From JALZDI01 sp965653225 (GTDB taxonomy: Bacteria; Actinomycetota; Actinomycetes; Propionibacteriales; Nocardioidaceae), in contig CBFGZI010000048.1 in NCBI GenBank assembly GCA_965653225.1, positions 1 through 25,990 on the forward strand: DNA of 25,990 bases, given 5' to 3'. Positions 6,541 to 14,233 of this stretch are shown here, piece by piece. The notes under the pieces were generated by a model. The model was not told the origin of the DNA and made no database searches. It was given only the letters and a program-made list of their open reading frames with translations. A program made the position numbers and the translations under genes. Within the stretch, counting starts at the first letter, position 1. Each line of letters opens with the position of its first letter.

Positions 6541-7524
6541 ATGGGGTCCGGAACGACGGCAACCGTCTTCGGCGTGGTGATCGCCGCAGTTGCGGTGGGG
6601 TTTACGGCTCCCGAGACCTCGACGGGAGGCGCGGTCCGGCTTCGCACGACAGCCACCACCCCGTGCCCGGTGTTCCCGTCCGACAACTACTGGCATGCCG
6701 ACGTCAGCCGCCTGCCGGTGAACCGGAACAGCAACGCCTGGCTGTCGCACATGTCCACCCACGGCCGCTACCTGCACCCGGACTTCGGACCCGCGGGCGG
6801 CGCCGGGCCCGGCTATGGGATCCCGGTGACCGTGGTGCGGGGACCGCACCGCCGGGTCCGGGTCCGGTTCGACTACCCAGCCGAGAGCGACCACCTGCGC
6901 TACCCGTTCGGCCGGGACACCCGGATCGAGGGCGGCCGCGGCTCCGCCGGCGACAAGCACGCGATCGTCCTGGACCGGTCGCGCTGCCGGCTGTACGAGA
7001 CCTGGAACACCCGGGTGCGCAACGGCATCTGGCATGCCGGGTCCGGGGCCAGCTGGTCGCTCAGGAGCAACGCGCTGCGCCCGGACGGCTGGACCTCGGC
7101 CGACGCGGCGGGACTGCCGATCCTGCCCGGCCTGCTGCGCTGGTCCGAGGTGCGACGAGGACGCGTCGGCCACGCGATCCGGTTCACCACGGACATCACC
7201 AGCAGGCACCACATCTGGCCAGCGCGGCACGACGCCGGGGCAACGTCCAGCTGGGCCTATCCGCCGATGGGCGCACGGTTCCGGCTGAAGCGTTCCTTCC
7301 CGACCACCGGCTTCGGGCGGGGCGCACGCGTCGTCCTGAAGGCGATGAAGAAGTACGGGCTGGTGCTCGCCGACAACGGGTCGCCGTGGTACTTCCAGGG
7401 CGAGCGCAATGCGCACTGGCCGGACCGACTGATCAGCGACCTCAAGGGCGTGCCCGCCTCGGCTTTCGTGGCGGTGGACACCTCCCGGCTGAAGGTGTCC
7501 GACGACAGCGCCCAGGTGAAGTGA
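6541..7524 (+). CDS. Conserved secreted protein of unknown function
   Basis: A 327-residue protein with a hydrophobic N-terminus (VFGVVIAAVAVGFTAPE, about 9-25) that probably serves for export. The n-region lacks the usual positive charges. The mature part has ordered motifs: CPVFPSDNYWHADVSRLPV, YGIPVTVV, HAIVLDRSRCRLYETW, WSLRSNALRPDGWTSADAAG, LPILPGLLRW, HAIRFT, GARFRLK, LVLADNGSPWYFQGE and FVAVDTSRLKV. I recognise this pattern from uncharacterised exported bacterial proteins but no function is known to me. ATG 6541 was chosen because GGGAG lies ten bases ahead; the in-frame ATG at 6532 is one base from that site. The divergent 242-bp upstream region carries an operator-like dyad. Confidence 0.75.
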   Translation: MGSGTTATVFGVVIAAVAVGFTAPETSTGGAVRLRTTATTPCPVFPSDNYWHADVSRLPVNRNSNAWLSHMSTHGRYLHPDFGPAGGAGPGYGIPVTVVRGPHRRVRVRFDYPAESDHLRYPFGRDTRIEGGRGSAGDKHAIVLDRSRCRLYETWNTRVRNGIWHAGSGASWSLRSNALRPDGWTSADAAGLPILPGLLRWSEVRRGRVGHAIRFTTDITSRHHIWPARHDAGATSSWAYPPMGARFRLKRSFPTTGFGRGARVVLKAMKKYGLVLADNGSPWYFQGERNAHWPDRLISDLKGVPASAFVAVDTSRLKVSDDSAQVK

Positions 7525-7577
7525 GTTTGACCCCCTTCGCCCGAGTTTACGGCTGATGTCCCGGGTCACTCTTGGGT

Positions 7578-7850
7578 GTGCCCCTCCCCTCTCCCCCGTT
7601 ACGCATCCGCGAGATAGGCGACCGTGTCCGGCTCAGCCTGGACGGTCTGAGCCAGGCCGACGGGGCAACCCTGCAGGAGGCCGCCGACGCCCTGCAGGCC
7701 CGGCTGCTCGTGCTCGCGCTCGCCTACCGGTCGCACGGCTTCACAGCGGACCGAACGGCCACCTTCGGCTGGTCCGGTTTCCTGCACGAGCTCGGTGAGA
7801 TCGCTGCGACCGGCGGCGACATCCGCGCGCGGGTGTTCGGACCGATCTAG
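7578..7850 (+). CDS. Small hypothetical protein
   Basis: About 90 residues: an N-terminal beta-like segment LRIREIGDRVRLSLDGLS, a helix TLQEAADALQARLLVLALAYR and a C-terminal helix FLHELGEIAATGGDIRARVF. It is soluble, with no membrane segment. I do not recognise a named family. The start is uncertain: GTG at 7578 is used here, TTG at 7572 is in the same frame and no clear ribosome-binding site is visible. A hairpin with a T run follows the stop, which supports this being a separate transcription unit. Confidence 0.55.
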   Translation: MPLPSPPLRIREIGDRVRLSLDGLSQADGATLQEAADALQARLLVLALAYRSHGFTADRTATFGWSGFLHELGEIAATGGDIRARVFGPI

Positions 7851-7854
7851 CCCA

Positions 7855-7879
7855 CGCTTTGAAAAAGCGAGGCCTTTTT
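7855..7879 (+). terminator. Rho-independent terminator candidate
   Basis: CGCTTT (7855-7860) pairs with AAAGCG (7864-7869) around GAA. A TTTTT run at 7875-7879 comes after AGGCC. An alternative hairpin pairs AAAAAG with CTTTTT. It begins 4 bases after the stop of the small protein gene. The short AT-rich stem stands out in this GC-rich DNA. Confidence 0.55.
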
Positions 7880-7992
7880 CCCGATACGGGTGTGCCCTTC
7901 CGCGGACCGGGTAGGTGGAAACTGCGAGACATGGAGCCCCAAGGGACTTCTGAAGCACCAGATGCTGCAAGGAGGGTGAGAGCGGGGATACG

Positions 7993-8598
7993 TTGCCGAG
8001 GCGAGATCTCGTAGTGGTCGGTGCCTCCGCCGGTGGGCTGAAGGCTCTGAGTACCTTCGTGTCCGCACTCCCCGTCGACTTCGCTGCGACCGTCCTCGTC
8101 GACATGCACATCCCGGCAGGCAACACCAGCGAGCTTCCTCGCATCCTCAGCCGCGCCGGCAGCTTGCCGACCCAGTCCGCGTACGACGGTCAGCCCCTCG
8201 AGCGCGGCAGGATCCTGGTCGCTCCGCCGGGCCGGCACCTGCTGGTCGGCAGCTCGACGGCCATCCTGTCCACAGTTGTTGGAGGGACCGGCGTCCGGCC
8301 GTCGGTGGACATGCTCTTCCGATCCGCCGCCACGAACCACGGAAGCCGGGTCGTTGCGGTCGTGCTCTCCGGCGCGCTCGCCGACGGAGCCGCCGGCATG
8401 AGCGCGGTGACCCGGCGAGGAGGCATCGGGGTGGTCCAGGACCCCGACGAGGCCCCGCTGGACGGGATGCCGCGGTCCGCGCTGACCATCGGCGGAGCTC
8501 AGTTCGCGCTGCCCGCCGAGGAGATCCCGAGGCTGGTGCGGGCGCTCGTCGCCGGGGACGCCCGCAGCGTCGCCCTGGCTGCGGCGCACAGCGGCTAG
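7993..8598 (+). CDS. Orphan CheB-type methylesterase domain protein
   Basis: A 201-residue protein consisting only of a CheB methylesterase domain. The catalytic triad is visible: S12 in VVGASAGGLKAL, H39 in VDMHIPAG and D131 in LSGALADGAAGM. The motifs APPGRHLLV, RPSVDMLFRSAA and VVQDPDEAPLDGMPRSAL match the family in order. Classical CheB has an N-terminal receiver domain and demethylates chemoreceptors. Here there is no receiver domain, and no che, mcp or flagellar gene in the window, so a non-chemotaxis substrate is likely (inference). The start is TTG 7993; the frame has no ATG or GTG back to a stop at 7951. A GGAGG at 7971 is rather far away. Confidence 0.82.
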   Translation: MPRRDLVVVGASAGGLKALSTFVSALPVDFAATVLVDMHIPAGNTSELPRILSRAGSLPTQSAYDGQPLERGRILVAPPGRHLLVGSSTAILSTVVGGTGVRPSVDMLFRSAATNHGSRVVAVVLSGALADGAAGMSAVTRRGGIGVVQDPDEAPLDGMPRSALTIGGAQFALPAEEIPRLVRALVAGDARSVALAAAHSG

Positions 8599-8653
8599 CG
8601 ACCGAGTTCCAGATTCCCGCCCGCGCCGGTAGCTCTGTCTTTACCATCACGGC

Positions 8654-9781
8654 GTGGACACGGACAGGACACCTCACAACACTCCTCGCGCCGGGCGTCG
8701 CCGGCCGCTGGCCCTGGTGCTGTTCGGCGTCCTGTGCACGCTGGTCGCGGCGACGGCCACGCTGGCGCCACCGGCCGGGGCGAGCCCTGGCGCGGACCGG
8801 TTCTGGGCCGGCGAGGTCTACCGCGGCGAGTTCGGCGCGCCGTCGGTGCTGCGGGTCGGCACCACCTACTACGCGTACGCCACCAACGGCGACGGTGACA
8901 ACCTGCCGCTGATGACCTCCACCGACCTGGTGACCTGGCGGGCCCGGGAGGCGTGGCCGAAGGGCCGGTTCAGCTCGTGGGCTGGCTACAACGACGCGAT
9001 GCCCTTCCCCGCCCGCTGGGCGGTCGGGGTGCCCGGTGACCGGCCGTCGGTCTGGGCACCCGCGGTCGCGGCCCTCGCGGGCCGGTACGTCGATGCCTAC
9101 GCGATGCAGATGCGCACCGGGCATCCTCGGCACTGCCTCACCCTGGCCACCTCGGCTCGCCCGACGGGGCCGTTCCGGGACCGGTCGACGCGGCCGTTGT
9201 ACTGCTCCAGCGACCCGAACGGCAGCATCGACCCGGCCTGGCTGCAGGTGCACGGCCGCGTCTATCTGATCTGGAAGAACGCCGGCGTACCGGGCCGGAA
9301 GCCGACCCAGGTGATGGCCCGGCAGATGACCGCGGACGGCCTACACTTCGCGGCGGGCAGCCGCGCGCACGTGCTGCTGGAGACGGCACGTCCGTGGGAG
9401 GGGAACGTGATCGAGGCGCCGTCCGCGGTCACCTACGGCGGCCGGATCTACCTGTTCTACTCGGGAAACATCTACACCACGCGGCACTACGCGGTCGGCT
9501 ACGCGGTGTGCCGTGGCCCGCTCGGCCCCTGTCGACGCGGCTCCGACCGGCCGCTGCTCGCCACCGGCGGCACGATCGCCGGCCCGGGCGCCCAGTCCCC
9601 GTTCGTCGACCTGGACGGCCGGCTGCGGCTGGCGTACTCCGCGTGGACCGCCGGGCACGTCGGCTACTCGAACGACGGACGCTGCCGCGACACCGCGGCC
9701 GGGTGCAACCAGCGGCGGCTGCACATCGCCACCCTCGGCGTCGGCCGCCAGGGCAGGCTCGCGGTCGCCCGACGCGGCTGA
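8654..9781 (+). CDS. Secreted GH43-like five-bladed beta-propeller protein
   Basis: A 375-residue exported protein: an Arg-rich n-region, a hydrophobic core (PLALVLFGVLCTLVAATAT, 18-36) and a cleavage region near AGAS. The rest fits glycoside hydrolase family 43: FGAPSVLRVGTTYYAYATN, LMTSTDLVTW, GSIDPAWL, VIEAPSAVTYGGRIYLFYSG and GAQSPFVDLDGRLRLAYSAW. The acid (E254) and pKa-modulating aspartate (D193) are present. The position normally held by the catalytic base in DPS is A62, and the usual His of YHAW is S329. The protein may therefore be a non-hydrolytic glycan binder or use altered chemistry. The start is GTG 8654. No carbohydrate transport genes are adjacent. Confidence 0.8.
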   Translation: MDTDRTPHNTPRAGRRRPLALVLFGVLCTLVAATATLAPPAGASPGADRFWAGEVYRGEFGAPSVLRVGTTYYAYATNGDGDNLPLMTSTDLVTWRAREAWPKGRFSSWAGYNDAMPFPARWAVGVPGDRPSVWAPAVAALAGRYVDAYAMQMRTGHPRHCLTLATSARPTGPFRDRSTRPLYCSSDPNGSIDPAWLQVHGRVYLIWKNAGVPGRKPTQVMARQMTADGLHFAAGSRAHVLLETARPWEGNVIEAPSAVTYGGRIYLFYSGNIYTTRHYAVGYAVCRGPLGPCRRGSDRPLLATGGTIAGPGAQSPFVDLDGRLRLAYSAWTAGHVGYSNDGRCRDTAAGCNQRRLHIATLGVGRQGRLAVARRG

Positions 9782-9815
9782 CAGCCAGGCCCGTCAACCG
9801 ACGGCCGGCGCGACT

Positions 9816-9845
9816 GGGAAGGTTCGGGAAGGTTCGGGGAAGGTG
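9816..9845. repeat. 10-bp direct repeat ahead of the MaoC gene
   Basis: GGGAAGGTTC occurs at 9816 and 9826, followed by GGGGAAGGTG at 9836-9845. The purine-rich tract lies just upstream of the MaoC start and contains the only ribosome-binding-like sequences there. It may reflect replication slippage or tune translation initiation. Confidence 0.6.
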
Positions 9846-9856
9846 GCCCGGACAGC

Positions 9857-10369
9857 GTGGCCGCCATGACGAGCACCACGGATGTGGCCCACCGGAGCCG
9901 CGAGGTCACCGCCCGGGACATCGAGCTGTTCACCGAGCTCAGCGGCGACCGCAACCCGCTGCACTACGAGGCGGACCTGGCCGCCCGAAGCCGGTTCGCG
10001 GGGATCGTGGTGCAGGGCGGCGTCACCACTGCGCTGCTGAACGCGTTGGTCGCCGAGGACCTGCCCGGCCCGGGCAGCGTCTTCCTGAACGTGGACTGGA
10101 GCTTCCGCGCCCCGGTCCGCCCCGGCGCCCGGCTGACCGCCGAGGCCCGGGTGACCGAGCGACACCCGAGCAAGCCGGTCACCACGCTGGCCACCACGAT
10201 CACCAACCAGCACGGCGAGACGGTCCTCGACGGGACTGCCGTCGTGAGGCGCGACCCGGTCGTCGCGGCCGCCCTCGACGCGGGCCCGCAGCCCTCCCCC
10301 GATCTCCCGCCGCACCTCGACCAACCAGCGCCGGACCATCCGGCCACCAACAGGAGGAACAAGCCATGA
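9857..10369 (+). CDS. MaoC-like (R)-hydratase domain protein
   Basis: A 170-residue hot-dog fold protein. The hydratase active-site pair is present as D31 and H36 in ELSGDRNPLHYE, followed by RFAGIVVQGGVTTALLNAL. In most family members the GIVHGM region has His where this protein has Gln. Such enzymes hydrate trans-2-enoyl thioesters; the substrate here is unknown. The C-terminal 30 residues are Pro-rich and likely disordered. The start may be GTG 9857 (used) or ATG 9866. The TGA overlaps the OsmC ATG by 4 bp, so the two are translationally coupled. It begins a three-gene operon with OsmC and an FAD oxidoreductase. Confidence 0.82.
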   Translation: MAAMTSTTDVAHRSREVTARDIELFTELSGDRNPLHYEADLAARSRFAGIVVQGGVTTALLNALVAEDLPGPGSVFLNVDWSFRAPVRPGARLTAEARVTERHPSKPVTTLATTITNQHGETVLDGTAVVRRDPVVAAALDAGPQPSPDLPPHLDQPAPDHPATNRRNKP

Positions 10370-10938
10370 CCGTCAACACGGAGAACCCACGCCGGAACGG
10401 CGTCGACGTCGCCACCCTGTTCGCCACCCTGGACGCGGTGAAGGGCCAGCCGGAGATCGCGAAGTTCCAGTTCCGGGCAGGCAACACCTGGCTCAGCGGC
10501 ACGCACAGCCGCACCGAGATCTCCGGCTTCTACGGCGCCGGACAGGAGATGCAGCACAAGAACGTCACCGTCGTGGAGTCCGACCACCCGGAGGTGCTCG
10601 TCGGCACCGACAACGCCCCCGCGGCCGTGGAGTACCTGACGCACGCGATCGCCGCCTGCCTCACGTCCGGGATCGGCAACATCGCCGCCGCCCGCGGGGT
10701 GGAGCTGACCAAGGTGACCTCCAAGGTGGAGGGCGACATCGACCTGCTCGGCATCCTCGGGCTGTCCGACGGGTCGGTCCGCAACGGCTACGAGCAGCTG
10801 AAGGTCACCTTCCACATCGAGGGGGACGCCGACGAGGAGACCCTGCGCGGGATCGTCGAGCAGTCACGTCGCCGGTCCGCGGTGTACGACGCGCTCACCA
10901 ACCCGACGCCGGTGTCGATCGACGTGGTCGTCGAGTGA
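10366..10938 (+). CDS. OsmC family protein, single-cysteine type
   Basis: A 190-residue OsmC/Ohr-fold protein. The conserved helix carries C98 in HAIAACLTSGIGNIAAARG, and GDIDLLGILGLSD follows. The second redox cysteine of peroxide-reducing OsmC and Ohr is absent: the equivalent segment reads RRRSAVYDALTNPTPVSI. Thiol-peroxidase activity is therefore doubtful; this is a known uncharacterised OsmC branch. The ATG at 10366 has an excellent AGGAGG site. It overlaps the MaoC stop (ATGA) and the following FAD gene (GTGA), so expression of the three proteins is linked. The function is probably coupled to the flavoprotein or hydratase reaction (inference). Confidence 0.88.
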   Translation: MTVNTENPRRNGVDVATLFATLDAVKGQPEIAKFQFRAGNTWLSGTHSRTEISGFYGAGQEMQHKNVTVVESDHPEVLVGTDNAPAAVEYLTHAIAACLTSGIGNIAAARGVELTKVTSKVEGDIDLLGILGLSDGSVRNGYEQLKVTFHIEGDADEETLRGIVEQSRRRSAVYDALTNPTPVSIDVVVE

Positions 10939-12125
10939 GCAGATACGACGTGGTCGTGGTCGGTGCCCGGGTGGCCGGCGCATCGACCGCGCTGCTGCTC
11001 GCCCGCGCGGGCGTCCGGGTGGCGCTCGTCGACGCGGCACAGTACGGCGCGGACACGGTGTCGACGCACGGTCTGATGCGCGCCGGTGTGCTGCAGCTCT
11101 CGCGCTGGGGTCTGCTCGACCGGGTCGAAACAGCGGCGACCCCGCCGATCCGGCGCACGATGTTCCGCTACCCCGGAACCGAGCCGGTGCGGGTCGCGAT
11201 CCGGTCCAGCCAGGGGGTGCCGGCGCTGTACGCGCCGCGCCGCCGGCTGCTCGACCGGCTGCTCGTGGACGCGGCCGCCGAGGCCGGCGCGGACGTCATG
11301 CACCGGACCCGGGTCACCGACCTGCTGCGTGAGTCCGCCGGCCGGGCGACCGGGGTCCGGCTGCTGACCGCGGACGGCAGGCGGGACCTGTCCGCCGGCT
11401 GCGTGGTCGGCGCGGACGGCATCGGCTCGCGGGTTGCCCGTGAGGTCGCGGCGCCGATGCTGCGACGCGGTGTCGGCGCGAGCGCAGTTTTGTACGCCTA
11501 CTTCGACGGGGTGGCCCCGGACGGCTACGAGTGGGCGTACGGCGACGGAGCGGCCTCCGGGATCATCCCCACCAACGACGGCCAGAGCTGCGTGTTCGTG
11601 GCCACCACCCCGGACCGGATGCGTGTGCTGCGGCGGGACGGCGACGCCGAGCAAGCCTTTGCGGCTCTGTTCGAGGCGGCCTCGCACGAGCAGGCGGACC
11701 GGCTCGCCGGCGCCGAGCGGGTCGGGCGGATGCACGGCTGGGCCGGGCGACCGGCCTTCGTGCGGCGCTCGTGGGGTCCCGGGTGGGCGCTGGTCGGGGA
11801 CGCCGGCTACTACCTGGACCCAATCAGCACCCATGGCATGACGCAGGCGTTGCGTGACGCCGACCTGCTGGCCGGGGCGCTGCTGGAGGTGATGTCCGGC
11901 GCCACCTCGGAACCGGTCGCGCTGAGCCGGTACCAGAACGTCCGGGACGAGCTCACCGTCCGGCTGTTGCGCGCGACGGACCGCATCGCGACGTACGCCT
12001 GGGACATCGGCGAGGTGCAGACCCTGCTGCGCGAGGCCAGCGCGGCGATGACCCCAGAGGTCGAGCTGCTGGAGTCCTTGCCGGCGGTCGGGACTGCGGT
12101 CGCTCAGACCGCGGCCCGGTCCTGA
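10935..12125 (+). CDS. FAD-dependent oxidoreductase / monooxygenase
   Basis: A 396-residue flavoprotein of the PHBH/geranylgeranyl-reductase-like fold. The Rossmann dinucleotide site is VVVVGARVAGASTALLLARA (6-25). The DG motif is VVGADGIGSRVA (157-168), and the GD motif that binds FAD ribityl is WALVGDAGYYLDPISTHGM (285-302). It probably hydroxylates or reduces a small lipophilic or aromatic substrate; specificity cannot be deduced. The GTG start overlaps the OsmC stop in GTGA form. It is the last gene of the MaoC-OsmC-FAD operon, and its last 22 bp lie within the 3' end of the convergent LssY_C gene. Confidence 0.87.
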   Translation: MSRYDVVVVGARVAGASTALLLARAGVRVALVDAAQYGADTVSTHGLMRAGVLQLSRWGLLDRVETAATPPIRRTMFRYPGTEPVRVAIRSSQGVPALYAPRRRLLDRLLVDAAAEAGADVMHRTRVTDLLRESAGRATGVRLLTADGRRDLSAGCVVGADGIGSRVAREVAAPMLRRGVGASAVLYAYFDGVAPDGYEWAYGDGAASGIIPTNDGQSCVFVATTPDRMRVLRRDGDAEQAFAALFEAASHEQADRLAGAERVGRMHGWAGRPAFVRRSWGPGWALVGDAGYYLDPISTHGMTQALRDADLLAGALLEVMSGATSEPVALSRYQNVRDELTVRLLRATDRIATYAWDIGEVQTLLREASAAMTPEVELLESLPAVGTAVAQTAARS

Positions 12126-13429
12126 GCACGCCCCACGACGGGCTCGGGCGCCTGACGAGCGCGCAGCGCGTAGTGGCGGGACCGGTGGCTGGTGAGCGCG
12201 AGCAGCATCAGGATGCTCAGCCCGATCACGGGCAGCCCGGCGCCCAGGGTCGGCCGCGGTCCGCCGGTCACCTCGGTGCCGAACGCGACGATGATGGTGA
12301 TCACGCAGATCAGCATCAGCAGCACCCGGGACCAGTTGCGGCCGACGTACGTCGCCAGCCCGAGCGCGATGTCCACGCCGCCGAACACCGCACCCACCAG
12401 CACGACGACGAGGGCCACCAGGACCGGGTGGTCCGCGATCGGCCCGGTCAGCCTGATGTTGGGTGCGTCCGGCGCCACCAGCACGGAGACGGCGGCGACG
12501 AGGGTGAGCAGCACGGTGTAGACGCCGCGCAGGAACGCCACCCCGGCCCCGAACACGGTCGGCGCGGGACGCTTGTCCCGGCTGTCCGTGGGTGCCGCGG
12601 CCGGCGCGTCCATGCCGACCAGCGACCGGACGTCCACAACCGGCAGGTCGCCGTCGGTGCTGATCGCGTCGCCTCCGCCGTTGCGGGCGTGGTAGCCGGT
12701 GGAGAAGTTGCGGATCATGTCGACCACGATGTCCGGGTTGGCCTTGGTCATCGTGTCGACGATGTGGTCACGCTCGGCGTCGATGTCCCCGGAGATGCGG
12801 TGGGTGACCTGGAAGGTGAGCAGCGACATCCCGACGGTGCGGTCGTAGGACCCGGCGGCCACCCAGTCGACCGGGTGGCCGCCCGGGAGCATCCAGCCCT
12901 CCGGGCACCGCCAGAACCGCACGTGGTGCCGCTTGGCCGGGTTGCCCTCGACCTCCTGCTGGTAGGCGAAGTCCTGGGGCCGGTCGAACAGGTGCAGTGG
13001 GCTGACCGGGGCCTCCGGGTAGCTCTTCCGGGACACCGTGGTGCGGACGATCTTCACCCCCGAGGCGACGCTCACGTCGTCGGCGATCGTCCAGCCGGCG
13101 TCCTGCATGGCCGTGTGGATCTGCCGTTCCTCGCCCAGCAGCGCGATGTTCACCGGGTCGCCGAGCAGCCCGTCGCTGGTGCGGGCGCGACCGATGAAGT
13201 AGCCCGGTAGGTAGAGGTAGGTGAGCACCCGGTGCAGCCGCGGCAGCAGCAGGTAGGCGACGAGCAGGTAGAAGACGAGCAGGAGCAGCAGCTGCCAGTT
13301 CGGCCGGAGGCTCTCCCGGAACACCAGGTAGCCCAGCCAGAGCGCCGACAGCCCGGCGAACCCGAACAAGAACGCGTCAAGAATGGCCATCAAGGCGCCG
13401 ACTTCGCGCTCCTGCCCAGTGTCTGCCAT
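12104..13429 (-). CDS. Membrane protein with LssY C-terminal domain
   Basis: A 441-residue membrane protein. Two N-terminal hydrophobic helices lie within about residues 15-65. An LssY_C type domain follows at roughly 90-235: NIALLGEERQIHTAMQDAGW, PVSPLHLFDRPQDFAYQQE, KRHHVRFWRCPEGW, AAGSYDRTVG and DIDAERDHIVDTM. The C-terminal part carries about four more membrane segments. LssY_C is found in proteins linked to type I secretion (lss) loci in Legionella, and elsewhere with PAP2 phosphatases; its activity is unknown. No lipid-phosphatase motif is visible here. The ATG at 13429 follows AAAGGGGG with five bases between. It converges on, and overlaps, the FAD gene by 22 bp. Confidence 0.83.
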   Translation of the reverse strand: MADTGQEREVGALMAILDAFLFGFAGLSALWLGYLVFRESLRPNWQLLLLLVFYLLVAYLLLPRLHRVLTYLYLPGYFIGRARTSDGLLGDPVNIALLGEERQIHTAMQDAGWTIADDVSVASGVKIVRTTVSRKSYPEAPVSPLHLFDRPQDFAYQQEVEGNPAKRHHVRFWRCPEGWMLPGGHPVDWVAAGSYDRTVGMSLLTFQVTHRISGDIDAERDHIVDTMTKANPDIVVDMIRNFSTGYHARNGGGDAISTDGDLPVVDVRSLVGMDAPAAAPTDSRDKRPAPTVFGAGVAFLRGVYTVLLTLVAAVSVLVAPDAPNIRLTGPIADHPVLVALVVVLVGAVFGGVDIALGLATYVGRNWSRVLLMLICVITIIVAFGTEVTGGPRPTLGAGLPVIGLSILMLLALTSHRSRHYALRARQAPEPVVGRAQDRAAV

Positions 13430-13772
13430 GGCGACCCCCTTTACTCGAGGCTATGCGTGGCGGCGGAAGCCGGTCTAACGGTTGTCTAGCCGCCCGGCAG
13501 GAGAACTTCGCGGTGCTCACCACGTCGAGCTCGTCCGCCGCCTCCTGGGCCTCGTCAAGGCGCAGACAGGGAGCCCACGAACTGTCCCGGCACGTCCGTG
13601 CGCCCTCCCCTGTCCTCGAGCCACGTCGTGGCGTCGTCTCCCCTTATTGCCCGCGTGGCAGGGCCGGCCGGCACGGACCGCTGCGGGGTGCACCGAACGG
13701 GCTATTGCGATCGAACCGAGAGGCGGCGGGAGCATGGAGGAGGCTGGTGGCGGGCACGGGAAGGGAGTCATC
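13430..13772. other. Divergent intergenic region, no gene recognised
   Basis: These 343 bases separate the divergent LssY_C and SnoaL-like genes. Open frames exist on both strands but have Arg/Pro-rich shadow composition and no ribosome-binding site matched to a family-like start. A perfect short dyad, CCACG-T-CGTGG (13621-13631), and the palindrome-rich GGCCGGCCGG near 13661 are visible. No convincing promoter hexamers were found. Confidence 0.5.
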
Positions 13773-14228
13773 ATGACGCGGGAAGAGCTGGAGCGGATCG
13801 ACGACCTGCACATGCGGGCCTGGAACGAGCAGAACATCGATGCGTTCCTCGAGCTGCTCGCCGACCAGTTCGTGTGGCGCGACGTGACGCTGCCGGAGCC
13901 GATGACGACGCGCGATGCCGCCCGGGCCTACATGCGCGGGTGGTTCACCGCCTTTCCGGACATGCGGGTCACGGTGACCAGACGGGTGGTCGGAGAGGAC
14001 GCCATCGCGGCGGAGGTGGAGTTCACCGGCACCAACAGCGGCGCCCTGTCGATGGGCGGCAGCCAGATGCCGCCCACCCAGAAGAGCGTGGTGGGCCGGG
14101 GCGCCTACTTCGTCAAGATCCGGGACGGCAGGATGACTGAGTTCAGCACCCACCCGGACGCCGCCGGGATGCTGGGGCAGCTCGGGCTGCTGCCCGAGGC
14201 GTCCGACGCTCCCACTGCGGCACCCTGA
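13773..14228 (+). CDS. SnoaL-like polyketide cyclase-family protein
   Basis: A 151-residue single-domain alpha+beta barrel protein. Motifs include LERIDDLHMRAWNEQNIDAFLELLADQFVWRD, AARAYMRGWFTAFPDMRVTV and a C-terminal strand FVKIRDGRMTEFSTHPDAAGMLGQLG. This is the ester-cyclase branch of the SnoaL-like NTF2 fold; most such proteins outside polyketide clusters have no known substrate, and no polyketide genes are present. ATG 13773 follows AAGGGAG with five bases between. An in-frame ATG at 13734 would add 13 Gly-rich residues and is less likely. It converges on the OCD-family gene with a 5-bp gap. Confidence 0.8.
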   Translation: MTREELERIDDLHMRAWNEQNIDAFLELLADQFVWRDVTLPEPMTTRDAARAYMRGWFTAFPDMRVTVTRRVVGEDAIAAEVEFTGTNSGALSMGGSQMPPTQKSVVGRGAYFVKIRDGRMTEFSTHPDAAGMLGQLGLLPEASDAPTAAP

Positions 14229-14233
14229 GCGTC

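Noticed and set aside
9394..10365. An in-frame N-terminal extension of the OsmC protein
   Set aside because: The region is already occupied by the GH43 and MaoC genes in other frames. OsmC has a strong AGGAGG site directly before ATG 10366.
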